Shown: positions 1-10,586 of the stretch, one piece after another
Position numbering within the stretch: the first letter of the stretch is position 1
Layout: each line of letters opens with the position of its first letter
Origin: Aegilops tauschii subsp. strangulata
Taxonomy: Eukaryota > Streptophyta > Magnoliopsida > Poales > Poaceae
Reading direction: 5' to 3'
NCBI RefSeq assembly: GCF_002575655.3
Contig: NC_053039.3
Span: 245,374,622-245,438,621, forward strand
DNA: 64,000 nt
Translations under genes and position numbers: made by a program
Notes under the pieces: generated by a model
Told to the model about the DNA's origin: nothing
Database searches by the model: none
Seen by the model: only the letters and a program-made list of their open reading frames with translations

Positions 1-317
1 ACAAGAAGAAGAATGACAAGACCAAACGACCTCCTCCTCTCAAGCAAACTTTTGTGAAGGAGGGAGAGGGTGCTTCCAAGGAGAAGAAGAACAATGTGAA
101 GGGTGGCGGTGTCAAGAAGGGCAATGCCACCCCTTCCAACAAAGCCGGCGACTTTAATCCTTCTTATGTGTTATGCCGTGCTAGTGATGGGCATGTTTAT
201 GCCAAATTTTTTGGTTCTCCTCATGAGTATATTGAATGGTCTATTTGGGTTCCTAAGACCCTTGTTACTAACATCAAAGGACCCATTACAAAATGGGTAC
301 CTAAAACCAAGCATTGA
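1..317 (+). pseudogene. C-terminal end of copia gag (SIRE-A)
   Basis: The frame is open from the window edge to TGA 315-317. It is lysine-rich at first, then contains a tract with two W-V-P-K motifs (around 265 and 294) that sits at the gag-to-protease border of SIRE-type polyproteins. No zinc knuckle is visible, so it must lie upstream. The protease frame that follows is in another reading frame and is preceded by TAG 325-327, so gag and pol are not joined here. This could be decay or a natural frame change; I cannot tell from one copy. Confidence 0.65.
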
Positions 318-327
318 TCTCTTGTAG

Positions 328-3300
328 GTGTTTGCTTCCGGTGGGGGATCATGGTTGCTCGATAGTGGAGCTATAAATCATATGACCGGAAGCAAGGACT
401 TGGTGGTGGACGTGCACAAGATTCCATCTATGCCCACCAATGTCGAATGGGGTGATGCCTCGTCTTCTAAGGTATTGGGACTCAGCAAAGTAGTCATTTC
501 TCATGATCTCACGATCGAGAAAGTCATGTTTGTTGAGTCCCTTGCATACAATTTACTTTCCGTTCGTCAACTTGCAATCATGGGTTTTGCCACCTTCTTT
601 GATATTGATACCGTGGCCCTCTTGTGGAGCAAGACTCTTAAAGTAGCCTTTGTTGGGCATGTCGAGAACGGTCTCTATGTGATTAACTTTTCGGAGCGAC
701 CCACTAAGACTGCGACATGCCTAATGGTTAAAGTTGACGTGGGATGGCTTTGGCATCGCCGTTTAGCCCATGTCAATATGAGATCTTTGCAAAGTCTTCT
801 CATGGGGGACCATGTCCGTGGACTAACGAACGTTAGTTTTGCTAAAGATCGTGCTTGCAGTGCTTGTATCGAAGGAAAGCTTCATGAGAAGTCTCACCCT
901 CCCACGACTCTCATTTACTCGAAGAGGCCTTTGGAGCTCCTTCATTTGGATCTCTTTGGGCCTCCATCCTTTGATAGTCTTGGGGGTAGAAAGTATTGCT
1001 TGGTGATTGTGGATGACTATTCAAGATACACTTGGGTGTATTTCTTCAAGAGGAAGAGTGAGACCCAACAAACCGTCATTGACTTTGCAAATGAAGCCCA
1101 ACGTCAACACAATGCAAAGATCTTGACAATAAGAAGTGACAACGGCACCGAGTTCAAGAACTACGCCTTGGATGAGTTTCTTAGTGATGAGGGGATCAAG
1201 CATCAATATTCCGCACCTTACACCCCTCAACAAAACGGTGTTGCGGAGAGGAAGAACCGGACGTTGATGGATGCCGCAAGGACCATGATGGCGGAGTTCA
1301 AGTCTCCATACAACTTTTGGGCCGAAGCCATCAACACCGCGTGTCATGCATCCAATCGGCTCTACCTCCGCAAGGGCTTGAACAAGACTCCATATGAGAT
1401 ACTCACCGGTAACAATCCCAACCTCAAGTACTTTCGGGTGTTCGGGTGTAAGTGTTTCATTCTCAAGAAAGGTGTTCGGTTGTCTAAATTTGAGGCTAGA
1501 GCATATGAGGGCATATTTGTTGGTTATGCTACAAACTCTCATGCTGACCATGTCCTCAATAAATCCACGGGACTTATTGAGGAGACGTGTAACGTGGAGT
1601 TTGATGAGAATAACGGCTCCCAAGTGGAGCAAAGTGGCACTTGTGATGTAGGTGATGAAATTCCTCCTCAAGCCATAAGAAGAATGGGTGTTGGTTTTAT
1701 CCTACCCATTGAGGAACCCCTTGTGGCCGAAGGAGAAGGACAATGCTCCACTCAAGTGGAGCCATCACCAACCCAAGGCCCACACGCTTCCGAAGAACAA
1801 AGTGAAGGCCCTCAACCTCATGAACAAGACCAAGGGCAAGATCATGCTCAAGACGGTGGGGACACACCAAGTGATGCCCAAGGTCAAGTTCTCTCTTCCG
1901 AGCAAGTTCAAGATCAAGAACAAGCTCAAGATGATCAAGTGACCGCTCGGCAACTCACCTCCGAGGAGGAATTGGAGCGTCGTGCCGCCAAGATTGCTTC
2001 CAAGCTCTCCACCAAGGGCCATCTCATGAAGAATGTGCTTGGAAGCATTCAAAAGGGGGTAAGCACTCGTAGACAATTGGCAAACTATTGTGAACATCAC
2101 GCGTTTGTCTCTTGTGTGGAACCCCAAAAGGTATATGAAGCTCTCGAAGATCCGGATTGGCTCAATGCCATGCATGAAGAACTCAACAACTTCGAGTACA
2201 ACAAGGTGTGGAGATCAGTGCCAAGGCCAATGGGGAACCACAATGTCATTGGAACCAAGTGGATATTCAATAACAAGCAAGATGCTCATGGTATCATCAT
2301 CCGCAACAAGGCACGATTGGTGGCACAAGGCTACTCCCAAGTCGAGGGTATCGACTATGGTGAAACCTTTGCTCCCGTTGCTCGCCTTGAATCTATTCGT
2401 TTGTTGATTGCTTATGCTTCTCATCACAACTTTAAGTTGCAACAAATGGATGTGAAGAGTGCTTTTCTTAATGGTCTTATTAATGAGTTGGTGTATGTCA
2501 AGCAACCCCCCGGGTTCGAGGATCCCTACTTTCCCGATCATGTGTATCAACTCGATAAGGCACTCTATGGCCTTAAACAAGCCTCACGTGTGTGGTATGA
2601 CCACCTTACCGAGTTGTTACAAGATCGTGGGTTTGAAGTTGGGCTAATCGACCCCACTCTTTCTACTAAGAAGGTCAAAGGGGAGTTGTTTGTGTGCCAA
2701 CTATATGTTGATGACATTATCTTTGGTTCCCCTAACAAAGCTTTCAATGAGGAATTTGCCGCACTCATGACCTCAAAGTTCAAGATGTCTTCCATGGGAG
2801 AGTTGAAGTTCTTTCTCGGTTTCTAAGTAAAGCAAAGAAGAGAAGGAACTTTCATCAACCAAGCCAAATACACTCAAGACATGCTCAAGAGATTCAAGCT
2901 AAGTGATGTCAAGCCGGCGTCCACTCCAATGCCCACCAAGTGCCAACTTGACATTGATCCCAATGGTAAAGCGGTGGATCAAAAGGTATATCGCTCCATG
3001 ATTGGTTCATTACTTTACCTTTGTGCATCTAGACCGGATATCATGTTGAGTGTGGGAATTTCTGCACGTTTTCAAGCCGCACCTAAGGAAAGCCACTTTG
3101 TGGCGGTCAAGCGGATCTTTCGATATTTGGCTCATACCCCAAACTTTGGCTTATGGTACCCAAGAGGAGCAAACTTCAAGCTTGTAGGGTATTCGGACTC
3201 GGATTGGGCGGGAGACAAAGTGGATAGGAAGTCCACTTCCGGAGGGTGCCAATTCCTTGGTTTCTCTTTGGTAAGTTGGTCTTCTAAAAAGCAAAGTTGT

Positions 3301-3657
3301 GTGTCTCTCTCGTCCACCGAAGCGGAGTATGTGGCGGCCGGGAGTTGCTGTGCACAACTCTTATGGATGAGGCAAACTTTAAAGGATTACGGTGTCATTT
3401 GTGACAAAGTGCCTCTTTGGTGTGACAATGAAAGTGCCATCAAGATTTCTCTCAACCCAGTGCAACACTTCAAGACGAAGCATATTGAGATTCGGTATCA
3501 CTTCCTCCGGGATCATATTAGGCGAGGGGAGATTGAGCTCAACTATGTCAACGCTCATGATAACCTTGCAGATATTTTCACGAAGCCGTTGGATGAAGCA
3601 AGATTTCGCGAGTTAAGGCATGAGCTAAATATCATTGATTCGAGCAATGTTGCTTGA
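328..3657 (+). pseudogene. copia pol: protease, integrase, reverse transcriptase, RNase H (one nonsense codon)
   Basis: One reading frame runs from 328 to 3657 with a single stop, TAA at 2824-2826, inside the RT (likely CAA to TAA). Domains in order: protease with D-S-G-A near residue 11; integrase zinc finger with HRRLAH near nt 750 and CSAC near nt 856; integrase core with D (LDLFGP, nt ~946), D (RSDNGTEF, nt ~1132) and E (NGVAERKNR, nt ~1234); a proline/glutamine-rich linker at about 1700-1960; RT with [10 protein letters not shown] (nt ~2446) and catalytic YVDD (nt ~2704); RNase H with DSDWAG (nt ~3193) and SSTEAEY (nt ~3313). All catalytic motifs are intact, so the copy was inactivated late. 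The first codon at 328 is GTG, so there is no real start there; the frame would be reached from gag. Confidence 0.9.
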
Positions 3658-4056
3658 ACACTTGCACTCCCCACCATACTCAACTTGTTATCTTGTTTAG
3701 GTGTAGGCATGGACATAGGGGGAGTGTTGTTCTCTTAATGAACTCTCCCTCCCCTTATTATGCATAAATTGATCAACTCTTTCACATTAGCCATTTTCGA
3801 TGGTACTTGTGCTTCAAAGACGAGTTTTGGTCATGGGCCCAAGGATAATTCTTTGCGGTGCCATACCAATTGACTCAAACATAGGTGGCTCCGGCCACCG
3901 CCCTCTCCTTTGGAGAGGCTGTGTCTTGTGGTTGGTCCTTGTTGTCTCTTGCTTCTCTTTCTCTCTGCTTTGTCTTAGTCTCCTTTTCTTGCCTTTTTGT
4001 TTTTCCTTTCTCTTTGAGCTAAGACTCGTGTGTCTAGTCTTTGGGGTATTGCCTGG

Positions 4057-4137
4057 GCGGTACTACCGCTGGTGGTGCGCGGTACTACCGCTTATGTTGA
4101 CAAGCGGTACTACCGCCCACCCGAGCGGTACTACCGC
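4057..4137 (+). repeat. cluster of four GCGGTACTACCGC palindromes between pol and env-like ORF
   Basis: Four perfect copies of the 13-mer GCGGTACTACCGC start at 4057, 4079, 4104 and 4125. Each is a 6-bp inverted repeat (GCGGTA/TACCGC) around one central base. The central base is C on this strand in all four. The same half-sites recur in this element's LTR, there with G in the centre. A GC-rich, pyrimidine-rich leader-like stretch follows at 4150-4330. Confidence 0.85.
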
Positions 4138-4566
4138 TGGGGGGCGGGATCAGGGGGTTATGTCGGGGCAGGGGGAGGTTTCTCCTCCCCCATACCCATT
4201 CACACCGCCCCTCGTCCCTCTTCCTCTCTCCAGCGACTCCTCGCCGCGGGAGGGCTCTGGCGGGCCGCCGTCTCCGGGCCATCCCTCTCCATTCCCTTCG
4301 GTGGAGTCGATCCCCACCTCGTCCTCTTGCCATGGATGCCGGTATTGCCCTCGTTCCTTCTCTCTTTTTGTCTAGTTCTCAGATCTAGCGTTTTTGGGGC
4401 AATAGTGGTTGCATCTCTAGATTTTTGGCTAAATCTCGACTTGAGTAGTTTGGAGAAGGCGTCTAGACTGTGTGGATTAAGTTTTGGTGGGATTATTTTT
4501 GAATTTGGCAGTCCGGTAGTGCCGGATCTGACCACGGCAGTAGGAACCGCCGGTTCCCAGTCTCGC

Positions 4567-4641
4567 GCGGTACTACCGCTCCCGCTGGAGCGGTACTACC
4601 GCTTGCGCGGTACTGCCGCCTATGGCCAGCGGTACTACCGC
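4567..4641 (+). repeat. second GCGGTACTACCGC cluster, just upstream of the env-like ORF
   Basis: Perfect copies start at 4567, 4590 and 4629, with one variant (GCGGTACTGCCGC) at 4607. The cluster lies between a possible splice donor (after ATGGATGCCG near 4344) and a possible acceptor (TTTGGTTCCAG ending near 4751). It may therefore sit in an intron of the env-like transcript; that is inference. Confidence 0.8.
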
Positions 4642-4751
4642 TGCCTGCCAGATTCCATCATTCCTCTACCACTGTTTGATCCATGTTGTTTTGTTTGGAG
4701 GCTTACGCTTTTTCTTTCGTGTTGGTTTTTCTGTTCGTGTGTTTGGTTCCA

Positions 4752-6160
4752 GGTGGTGAACGTCCTGAGGAGCAAGTCCGCCGTGTCAACCCCGGTCGTG
4801 CAACATCAAAGCGCTACCGCACCTCTGAGTCAGTAGGTGCTTCCTCGAGTGCGGCACCTCCGCCTCCACACTAGAAGAAACTTGCCAACAGGCCGAAGCC
4901 AAGGGGCAAGACTGTGACTGAGTTGTCTACTAAGGAGTTCTGGGAAAGGTGTCGCCGCAACCCCTATGCGGAAGACCAAAAACCCAATTTTGTCAACGCC
5001 CCATTCTGGAACCGCTTTCAGTTTGCCATCTACTTTGATGTGATCAAGGCCAAGAAGAATCTCTATGTTGATGTTCGCTCCATCGACACGGATGCCATGG
5101 AAAAGGATCCTGAATACTTTGGTGAAGCTCTTCAGATGTGTGCTCAGCTAAACATTCTCAGAATCATGTAGTTCAACAAGGACTTTGATGCAGATTTGAT
5201 GGCTCAATTCTATGCTACTGTCCATCTTGGCACTGATGAAGAAAGGACTCTGACCTGGATGACAAATGGCAAGTTACTGTCTGTCAAGTGGAAGGCCTTC
5301 ATGGAGTTACTTCAGGTGGAAGATCGCCGTCTTGAGACTCCTGTCAGCTTTCGCCCTCACCGCAACGTCAACTCCACTCACAAGTAAGCCCTCTGGCCCT
5401 ATTGCACTGTGAAGGTTCACCCTGTGACTAAGAAGGAAACCTATGAGTTGTCTACCTACCTGGACATCCTTCATCGTGTCTTTCGAGAGACCCTCTTTCC
5501 TCGCATTGGGAATCTGGATATGGTCCACTCCTATCTCGTGGATATGCTTCTCTTCTGCCAGCATGAGAAGGAAGCAAACACTGGCGAGTCCCTGGACATT
5601 TCTCATGTTATGTGGTCTGAACTTCTCACTGCCATTTCTGAGCGCAAGTGCCCGATCTATGGTCCGTTCATCATGCTGCTCATTGAGAAGGCATGGGCAC
5701 GTGTCCATCCCCAGGTGATGCTGGAAACTGGAGAATTGGTTTCTCATGAGATCAGGCGTCTGAGGAAGAAGGACAGTTGGGGCGTCCCAGCCCCTAAATC
5801 CGGGGGTCCATCTACTGCTGCTGACATGGAGACCGAGGATGGGGCTGAGGCCGATGATGACGATGAGGATTATGAGCCTTCTGGGACAGAGCCCTCTTGG
5901 GCAAAGAAGATCAAGCGCAAGATGAAGAAGCTCTTCTGCATGGAGTCTCGTGGTCAGTACATGACTCATGTGGCTGAGAAGAAGGCCAGGGGCGTCACAA
6001 GGAGCTCATGCGTCAGCTAGGTGCGACCGTTGTCAGTGGGTCTGAGGGCCAGATCACTGAGGAAGAGGAGTGGATTCAGCAGCACTGTCCGTGGACCGAT
6101 TCCGACACCGAGCAGTTTTTGACTGAGGATGGCAGTGCAGATAACCCTGCTGGGATGTGA
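4752..6160 (+). pseudogene. env-like 3' ORF of SIRE-A (putative plant-transposon-type protein)
   Basis: A single frame of about 470 codons is broken by TAG 4872-4874, TAG 5169-5171 and TAA 5385-5387. A 1-bp shift near 5985-5995 moves the end of the protein into another frame, which closes at TGA 6158-6160. The first 40 codons are Ser/Pro/Arg-rich. The middle contains a folded-looking region (motifs NRFQFAIYFDV near 5010, MWSELLTAISERKCP near 5612). The C-terminus is very acidic with a nearby KKIKRK patch (near 5905). No signal peptide or membrane segment is evident, so a fusion envelope is not supported; 'env-like' describes position only. It is homologous in layout to the 3' ORF at 44010-45004. 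Its biological role is unknown. Confidence 0.75.
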
Positions 6161-6655
6161 TGAGAGAGCTCCTCAGTTTGCCTTCACCTGGAGCCGTAGC
6201 GTCGCTCTTTGCCCTTTTGGTGTCTCGATGCCAAAGGGGGAGAGAGCTTAGGGATTTGCTTTATGGTGTGCTTTATGGTGTCGTCGTTTTCTGTGTTGTG
6301 TCGTTGTGTTTTCTCGCGATTTGCCTTGTTTGGTTGTGTGCCAGTGAGACCTAAGTTCCAGATATATGGTGTAAGGCATATGCTACCTTATCTTTATCTG
6401 TCTTTCTAGTACTTTGGTATCTTATGAGTTGCTTGTCTATCCTGTTATATTACCTGCTCTCATGTATCCTATGCTTAGGTTGTTGGCCTATAAAATATAG
6501 GGGGAGTGTTGATCCTAATGTGTGTGTCCTACATTCCAAAGGCACTACCAACTAGGTGCACACATTCAGGGGGAGCCCGTCTATATTTTGTAGTTCTAAG
6601 TATCTTTACTTTCATGATATATCCTTGTGCAAATCCCTGGTTGTCATCAATCCAC

Positions 6656-6670
6656 CAAAAAGGGGGAGAT
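6656..6670 (+). other. polypurine tract of SIRE-A
   Basis: The purine run AAAAAGGGGGAGAT lies directly before the LTR's TGTTAAGG, where plus-strand priming is expected. Three similar GGGGGAG tracts occur further upstream at 3716-3726, 6497-6507 and 6567-6577. Confidence 0.8.
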
Positions 6671-6991
6671 TGTTAAGGCATATCTCTCTAGATGCAGTTT
6701 TGGTGATTGATGACAACATGTTTGCGGACTAATCGTGTGCTTTGAGCATTTCAGAGATTCATCATTTGGCACGAGACGATTTCTTTCCCCTCGGAGTGTC
6801 ATTCAAGACGGTGTAGCTCTTTCGCTTCTTTTGGTGGATTAGTTTCGTAGGAGTCACCGTACTATCAAGAGGGGGTCCGCTTTGGTAAGGCTAGGGTGGA
6901 ATCAACACGTACACATCCTCTTTACACCCTCTGAGCCTTTCCGCTTCTTTGGAGATATCTTTCCTCTCTCTTTGGGCTGAGTCTGGTCCCA

Positions 6992-7271
6992 GCGGTAGTA
7001 CCGCTCCGCAGCGGTAGTACCGCCGGTGGGTCCTCAGCAGTAGTACCGCTACGGTACCAGGCCCCTACCGCGTCGACTCGAGGGGTCTTTTTCGTGTCGG
7101 ATTGTACGGTACTTCGCAGCGGCAGTAGAGCGGCAGTACCGCTCATGAGCGGTAGTACCGCCCTACCACCGCGGCAGTACCGCCCAAGTCCGTATCTCCC
7201 TTTGCTCTCCAATCTCCATGGTAGTACCGCCAGGGGAGCGGTAGTACCGCTGCCTTGTGCGGTAGTACCGC
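6992..7271 (+). promoter_or_regulatory. LTR array of GCGGTAGTACCGC palindromes
   Basis: Five perfect copies start at 6992, 7011, 7149, 7238 and 7259. Two GCGGCAGTACCGC variants start at 7130 and 7171, and weaker copies lie at 7037 and 7219. The array ends about 47 bp before the TATA box. The central base is G in every perfect copy, opposite to the internal clusters at 4057 and 4567. Position suggests an enhancer or binding-site array; function is inference. Confidence 0.75.
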
Positions 7272-7317
7272 CCTCTGCGGGGCTGTTGTGGGGGGTAACG
7301 GTTGGATTGTTCCCCCA

Positions 7318-7327
7318 CTATATAAAG
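7318..7327 (+). promoter_or_regulatory. TATA box of the SIRE-A LTR
   Basis: CTATATAAAG follows the palindrome array. The equivalent CTATATAAGG occurs in the related LTR fragment near 10846, so the element is conserved between copies. Confidence 0.7.
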
Positions 7328-8059
7328 ATGTCTTCTTCCCCATAGTTGACCTACCTCTTCCCCCAAAAGCTCCATTGTTGCTCGAAGCTCCATTTTCGCC
7401 CGATCTCTCTCCCTAGCCAATCAAACTTGTTGATTTGCTCGAGATTGGTTGAGAAGGCCCCGATCTACACTTCCACCAAGAGAAATTTGATTCCCCCCCC
7501 ACTTATCCCTAGCGGATCTTGTTACTCTTGGGTGTTTGAGCACCCTAGACGGTTGAGGTCACCGCGGAGCCATAGTCCATTGTGGTGAAGCTTTGTGGTG
7601 TCGTTGGGAGCCTCCAATTAAGTTGTGGAGATTGCCCCAACCTTGTTTGTAAAGGTCCGGTCGCCGCCTTCAAGGGCACCAATAGTGGAATCACGGCATC
7701 TCGCATTGTGTGAGGGCGTGAGGAGAATACGATGGCCCTAGTGGCTTCTTGGGGAGCATTGTGCCTCCACACCGCTCCAACGGAGACGTACTTCCCCTCA
7801 AAAGGAAGGAACTTCGGTAACACATCCTCGTCTTCACCGGCTCCACTCTTGGTTATCTCGTCCCTTTACTTTCGCAGGCTTACTTGTGTTAAATCCCTTG
7901 CTTGCTTGTGTGCTTGTTGTCATTGCATCATATAGGTTGCTCACTTAGTTGCATATCTAGACAACCTACTTTGATGCAAAGTTTAAATTGGTAAAGAAAA
8001 GCTAAAAATTGTTAGTTGCCTATTCACCCCCCCTCTAGTCAACTATATCGATCCTTTCA

Positions 8060-8679
8060 CCGTGGATACGGCTAGCCATGGAAAGTGAAAGAATGGTGGA
8101 AAAAGGAATAAACTTTATTTTCTCTTTGGGAACCGCCTATGGCATATCTAGCATAGAAGTGTTGGGAACTCTAAGTCATTTTCGTTGGTGGGATGGATAC
8201 ACCTCCCAAAATGTTTTTATCTCTAATTTTTCGCTTTGAGCTCTGGCACCTCTACAAATCCCTACTCCCCTCTGCGAAGGGCCTTTCTTTTACTTTATGC
8301 AATTTTTATTTTTGAAATTTGAGTCTCCATCTTCTCTCATAAAAAGCACCAACTAGGAGGCAATATGACCGTGCTCAAGTATTGGGCGTAGTTAATATTC
8401 GAGTGTGTTTCATGAATGGATGAATGTTTGAGCATGATGGGCTAGGGATAACTTATTTTAGCGTTGATATTTTGAAAGACACGGTTGCTTGTTGATATGC
8501 TTGATTATCTAAATTATTATGTCAAAACTAGACTATTGCTTTGAATCACATAAAAGTCCAAATGTCCATGCTATAAAGAAAAGAATATGTTATGACTTGA
8601 TGAACAACACTCCACATCAAAAATTCTGTTTTTATCACTTACCTACTCGAGGACGAGTAGGAGTTAAGCTTGGGGATGT
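8060..8679 (+). mobile_element. 3' internal end of an Athila-like gypsy element (family A)
   Basis: The stretch contains GGGAACCGCCTATGG near 8130. This matches, on the opposite strand, the internal region next to the Athila-like LTRs at about 28750 and 36795. It ends with a polypurine tract AAGCTTGGGGATGT just before the LTR at 8680. No coding sequence is recognisable; it is the untranslated 3' part of the element. Confidence 0.65.
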
Positions 8680-10315
8680 TGATATGTCTCCAATGTATCT
8701 ATAACTTTTGATTGTTCCATGTTGTTTTATTATCAATCTTGAATGTTTTATAATCATTTTATATCATTTTTTGGTACTAACCTATTGACATAGTGCCAAG
8801 TGCCAGTTGCTGTTTTTTACATCACAGGAAATCAATATCAAACGAAGTCCAAATGCCACGAAACTCCATGATGATTTTTTATGGTCCAGAAGGAAGGCAA
8901 TAGGCCCTGGTTGCACCTGGGGGTGCCCCGAGGGGGGGCACAACCCACCAGGGGGCGCCAGGAGGCCCAGGCGTGCCCCGAGGGGGGGCACAACCCACCA
9001 GGGGGCTCTAGGAGGCCCAGGCGTGCCCTGGTGGGTTGTGCCCACCTCGGGTGCCCCACAGACCACCTCTTTGCTCTATAAATACCCCAATATTCCAGAA
9101 ACCTAGGACGGTCGACGAAATATTCATCCAGCCGCCACAGAGTCCAGAACCACCAGATCCAATCTAGACACCATCACGGAGGGGTTCACCACTTCCATTA
9201 GTGCCTCTCCGATGATGCGTGAGTAGTTCCTTGTAGACCTTTGGGTCCGTAGTTAGTAGCTAGATGGCTTTCTCTCTCTCTCGCTGAATTCTCAATACAA
9301 TGGTCTCTTGGAGATCCATATGATGTAACTCTTTTGCAGTGTGTTTGTTGGGATCTGATGAACTTCGAGTTTATTATCAGTTATATCTTTTTATATCCAT
9401 GAAAGTTATTTGAGTTTCTTTGATCTCTTCTATGCATGATCACTTATAGCCTCGTATTTCTTCTCTGATATTTGGGTTTTGTTTGGCCAACTTGATCTAT
9501 TTATCTTGCAATGGGAAGAGGTGCCCGGTAGTGGGTTCGATCTTACGGCGCTCGATCCCAGTGACAGGAAGGGAAACGACACGTATGTATCGTTGCTACT
9601 AAGGATAAAAAGACAAGAACTATATCTACCGCCATATAGATAAACGGATATTGTCTACATCATGTAATCGTTCTTATTGCATTACTTCGTTTTTCCATGA
9701 ACTTAATACACTAGATGCATGCTGGATAGCGGTCGATGTGTGGAGTAATAGTAGTAGATGCAGGCAGGAGTCGGTCTACTAATCTTGGACGTGATGCCTA
9801 TGTAATGATCATTGCCTGGATATCGTCATAATTATTTGAAGTTCTATCAATTGCCCAACAGTAAATTTTTTACCCACCGTTTGTTATTTTTCTCGAGAGA
9901 AGCCACTAGTGAAACCTACGGCCCCCGGGTCTTCTTTCTCATATATTTGCCTTGCGGTCTACTTTTCTTTGCATTTTTATTCAGATCTATTAAACCAAAA
10001 AAAATACAAAAATACCTTGCTGCGTTTTATCTTTATTTATTTTATTTGACATTCGATCTATCAATCTACTACAATTTATCTCATGGACGCTTGCCTATCT
10101 TGAGGCGCCGTACCCCGGAAGGGATTGACAACCCCTTTAACTCGTCGGGTTGCGAGGTGTTGTTGTTTGTGTGCAGGTGATGTTTGTGTTGTGTTGCTTG
10201 GTTCTCCTACTGGTTCGATACCTTGGTTTCATAACTAAGGGAAATACCTACCGTCGCTGTGCTACATCATCCCCCCCTCGCTGGGGGAATACCGACGTAG
10301 TTCCAGCTGCCATCA
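8680..10315 (+). repeat. gypsy LTR, family A (1636 bp)
   Basis: It begins TGATATGTCTCCAATGTATC right after a polypurine tract and probably ends ...GCTGCCATCA. The first 280 bp match the LTR fragment at 20929-21208. A TATA-like TCTATAAATA is at 9074-9083. The right end is inferred from a TG...CA ending and from the change to a different LTR family at 10316. Confidence 0.7.
8923..9058 (+). repeat. 50-bp tandem duplication followed by an inverted copy in LTR A
   Basis: Two head-to-tail 50-bp units start at 8923 and 8973. A third, inverted partial copy spans 9023-9058. The core GGGCACAACCCACCAGGG pairs perfectly with CCCTGGTGGGTTGTGCCC, giving an 18-bp stem. The inverted copy ends about 16 bp before the TATA-like box. 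Confidence 0.85.
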
Positions 10316-10586
10316 GTCCTCGGGAGCGCTTTGCTTTATATAAGAGTTCGTCCAGGCCTGTCCTTTGCTACAAAAAGGATTGGGCCACCTTGGTGTACCT
10401 TGTTTACTTTTGTTACTTGTTACCCGTTACGAATTATCTTATCACACAACTATCTGTTACTGATAATTTCAGTGCTTGCAGAGAATACCTTGCTGAAAAC
10501 CACTTGTCATTTCCTTCTGCTCCTCGTTGGGTTCGAGACTCTTATCGAAAGGACTACGATAGATCCCCTATACTTGTGGGTCATCA
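10316..10586 (+). repeat. 3' fragment of gypsy LTR family X
   Basis: From TCCTCGGGAGCGCTTT to the terminal ...GTGGGTCATCA it is collinear, in opposite orientation, with the split LTR at 45005-45203 plus 56065-56130. It is only the last ~270 bp of that LTR. How it became joined to LTR A is unclear; deletion or recombination are possible. Confidence 0.75.

Larger units (their letters stand above)
1..8059 (+). mobile_element. SIRE/Maximus-type Ty1-copia element (SIRE-A), 5' truncated by the window
   Basis: The visible order is end of gag, then protease-integrase-RT-RNase H, then a long spacer, an env-like 3' ORF, a polypurine tract and a 3' LTR. Integrase before RT places it in Ty1-copia. An additional ORF between pol and the 3' LTR is the mark of the SIRE/Maximus lineage. 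The 5' LTR and most of gag lie before base 1. After the LTR the sequence changes abruptly at 8060 to gypsy internal DNA, so this element probably inserted into that gypsy element; the target duplication cannot be checked because the 5' end is outside. The lineage call is firm; the exact wheat family is not. Confidence 0.85.
6671..8059 (+). repeat. 3' LTR of SIRE-A (1389 bp, TG...CA)
   Basis: It starts TGTTAAGGCATATC directly after the polypurine tract and ends ...GATCCTTTCA. It contains the palindrome array and TATA box listed separately. A diverged relative of the 3' two-thirds of this LTR is at 10587-11578, which confirms the right boundary. Confidence 0.85.

Noticed and set aside
1021..1671. 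216-codon minus-strand ORF
   Set aside because: It is antisense to the copia integrase, has no recognisable motif and is explained by codon constraint on the real frame.
4752..6160. viral envelope glycoprotein
   Set aside because: The ORF is in the env position but shows no signal peptide, furin-like site or membrane helix. 'Env-like' is kept as a positional label only.
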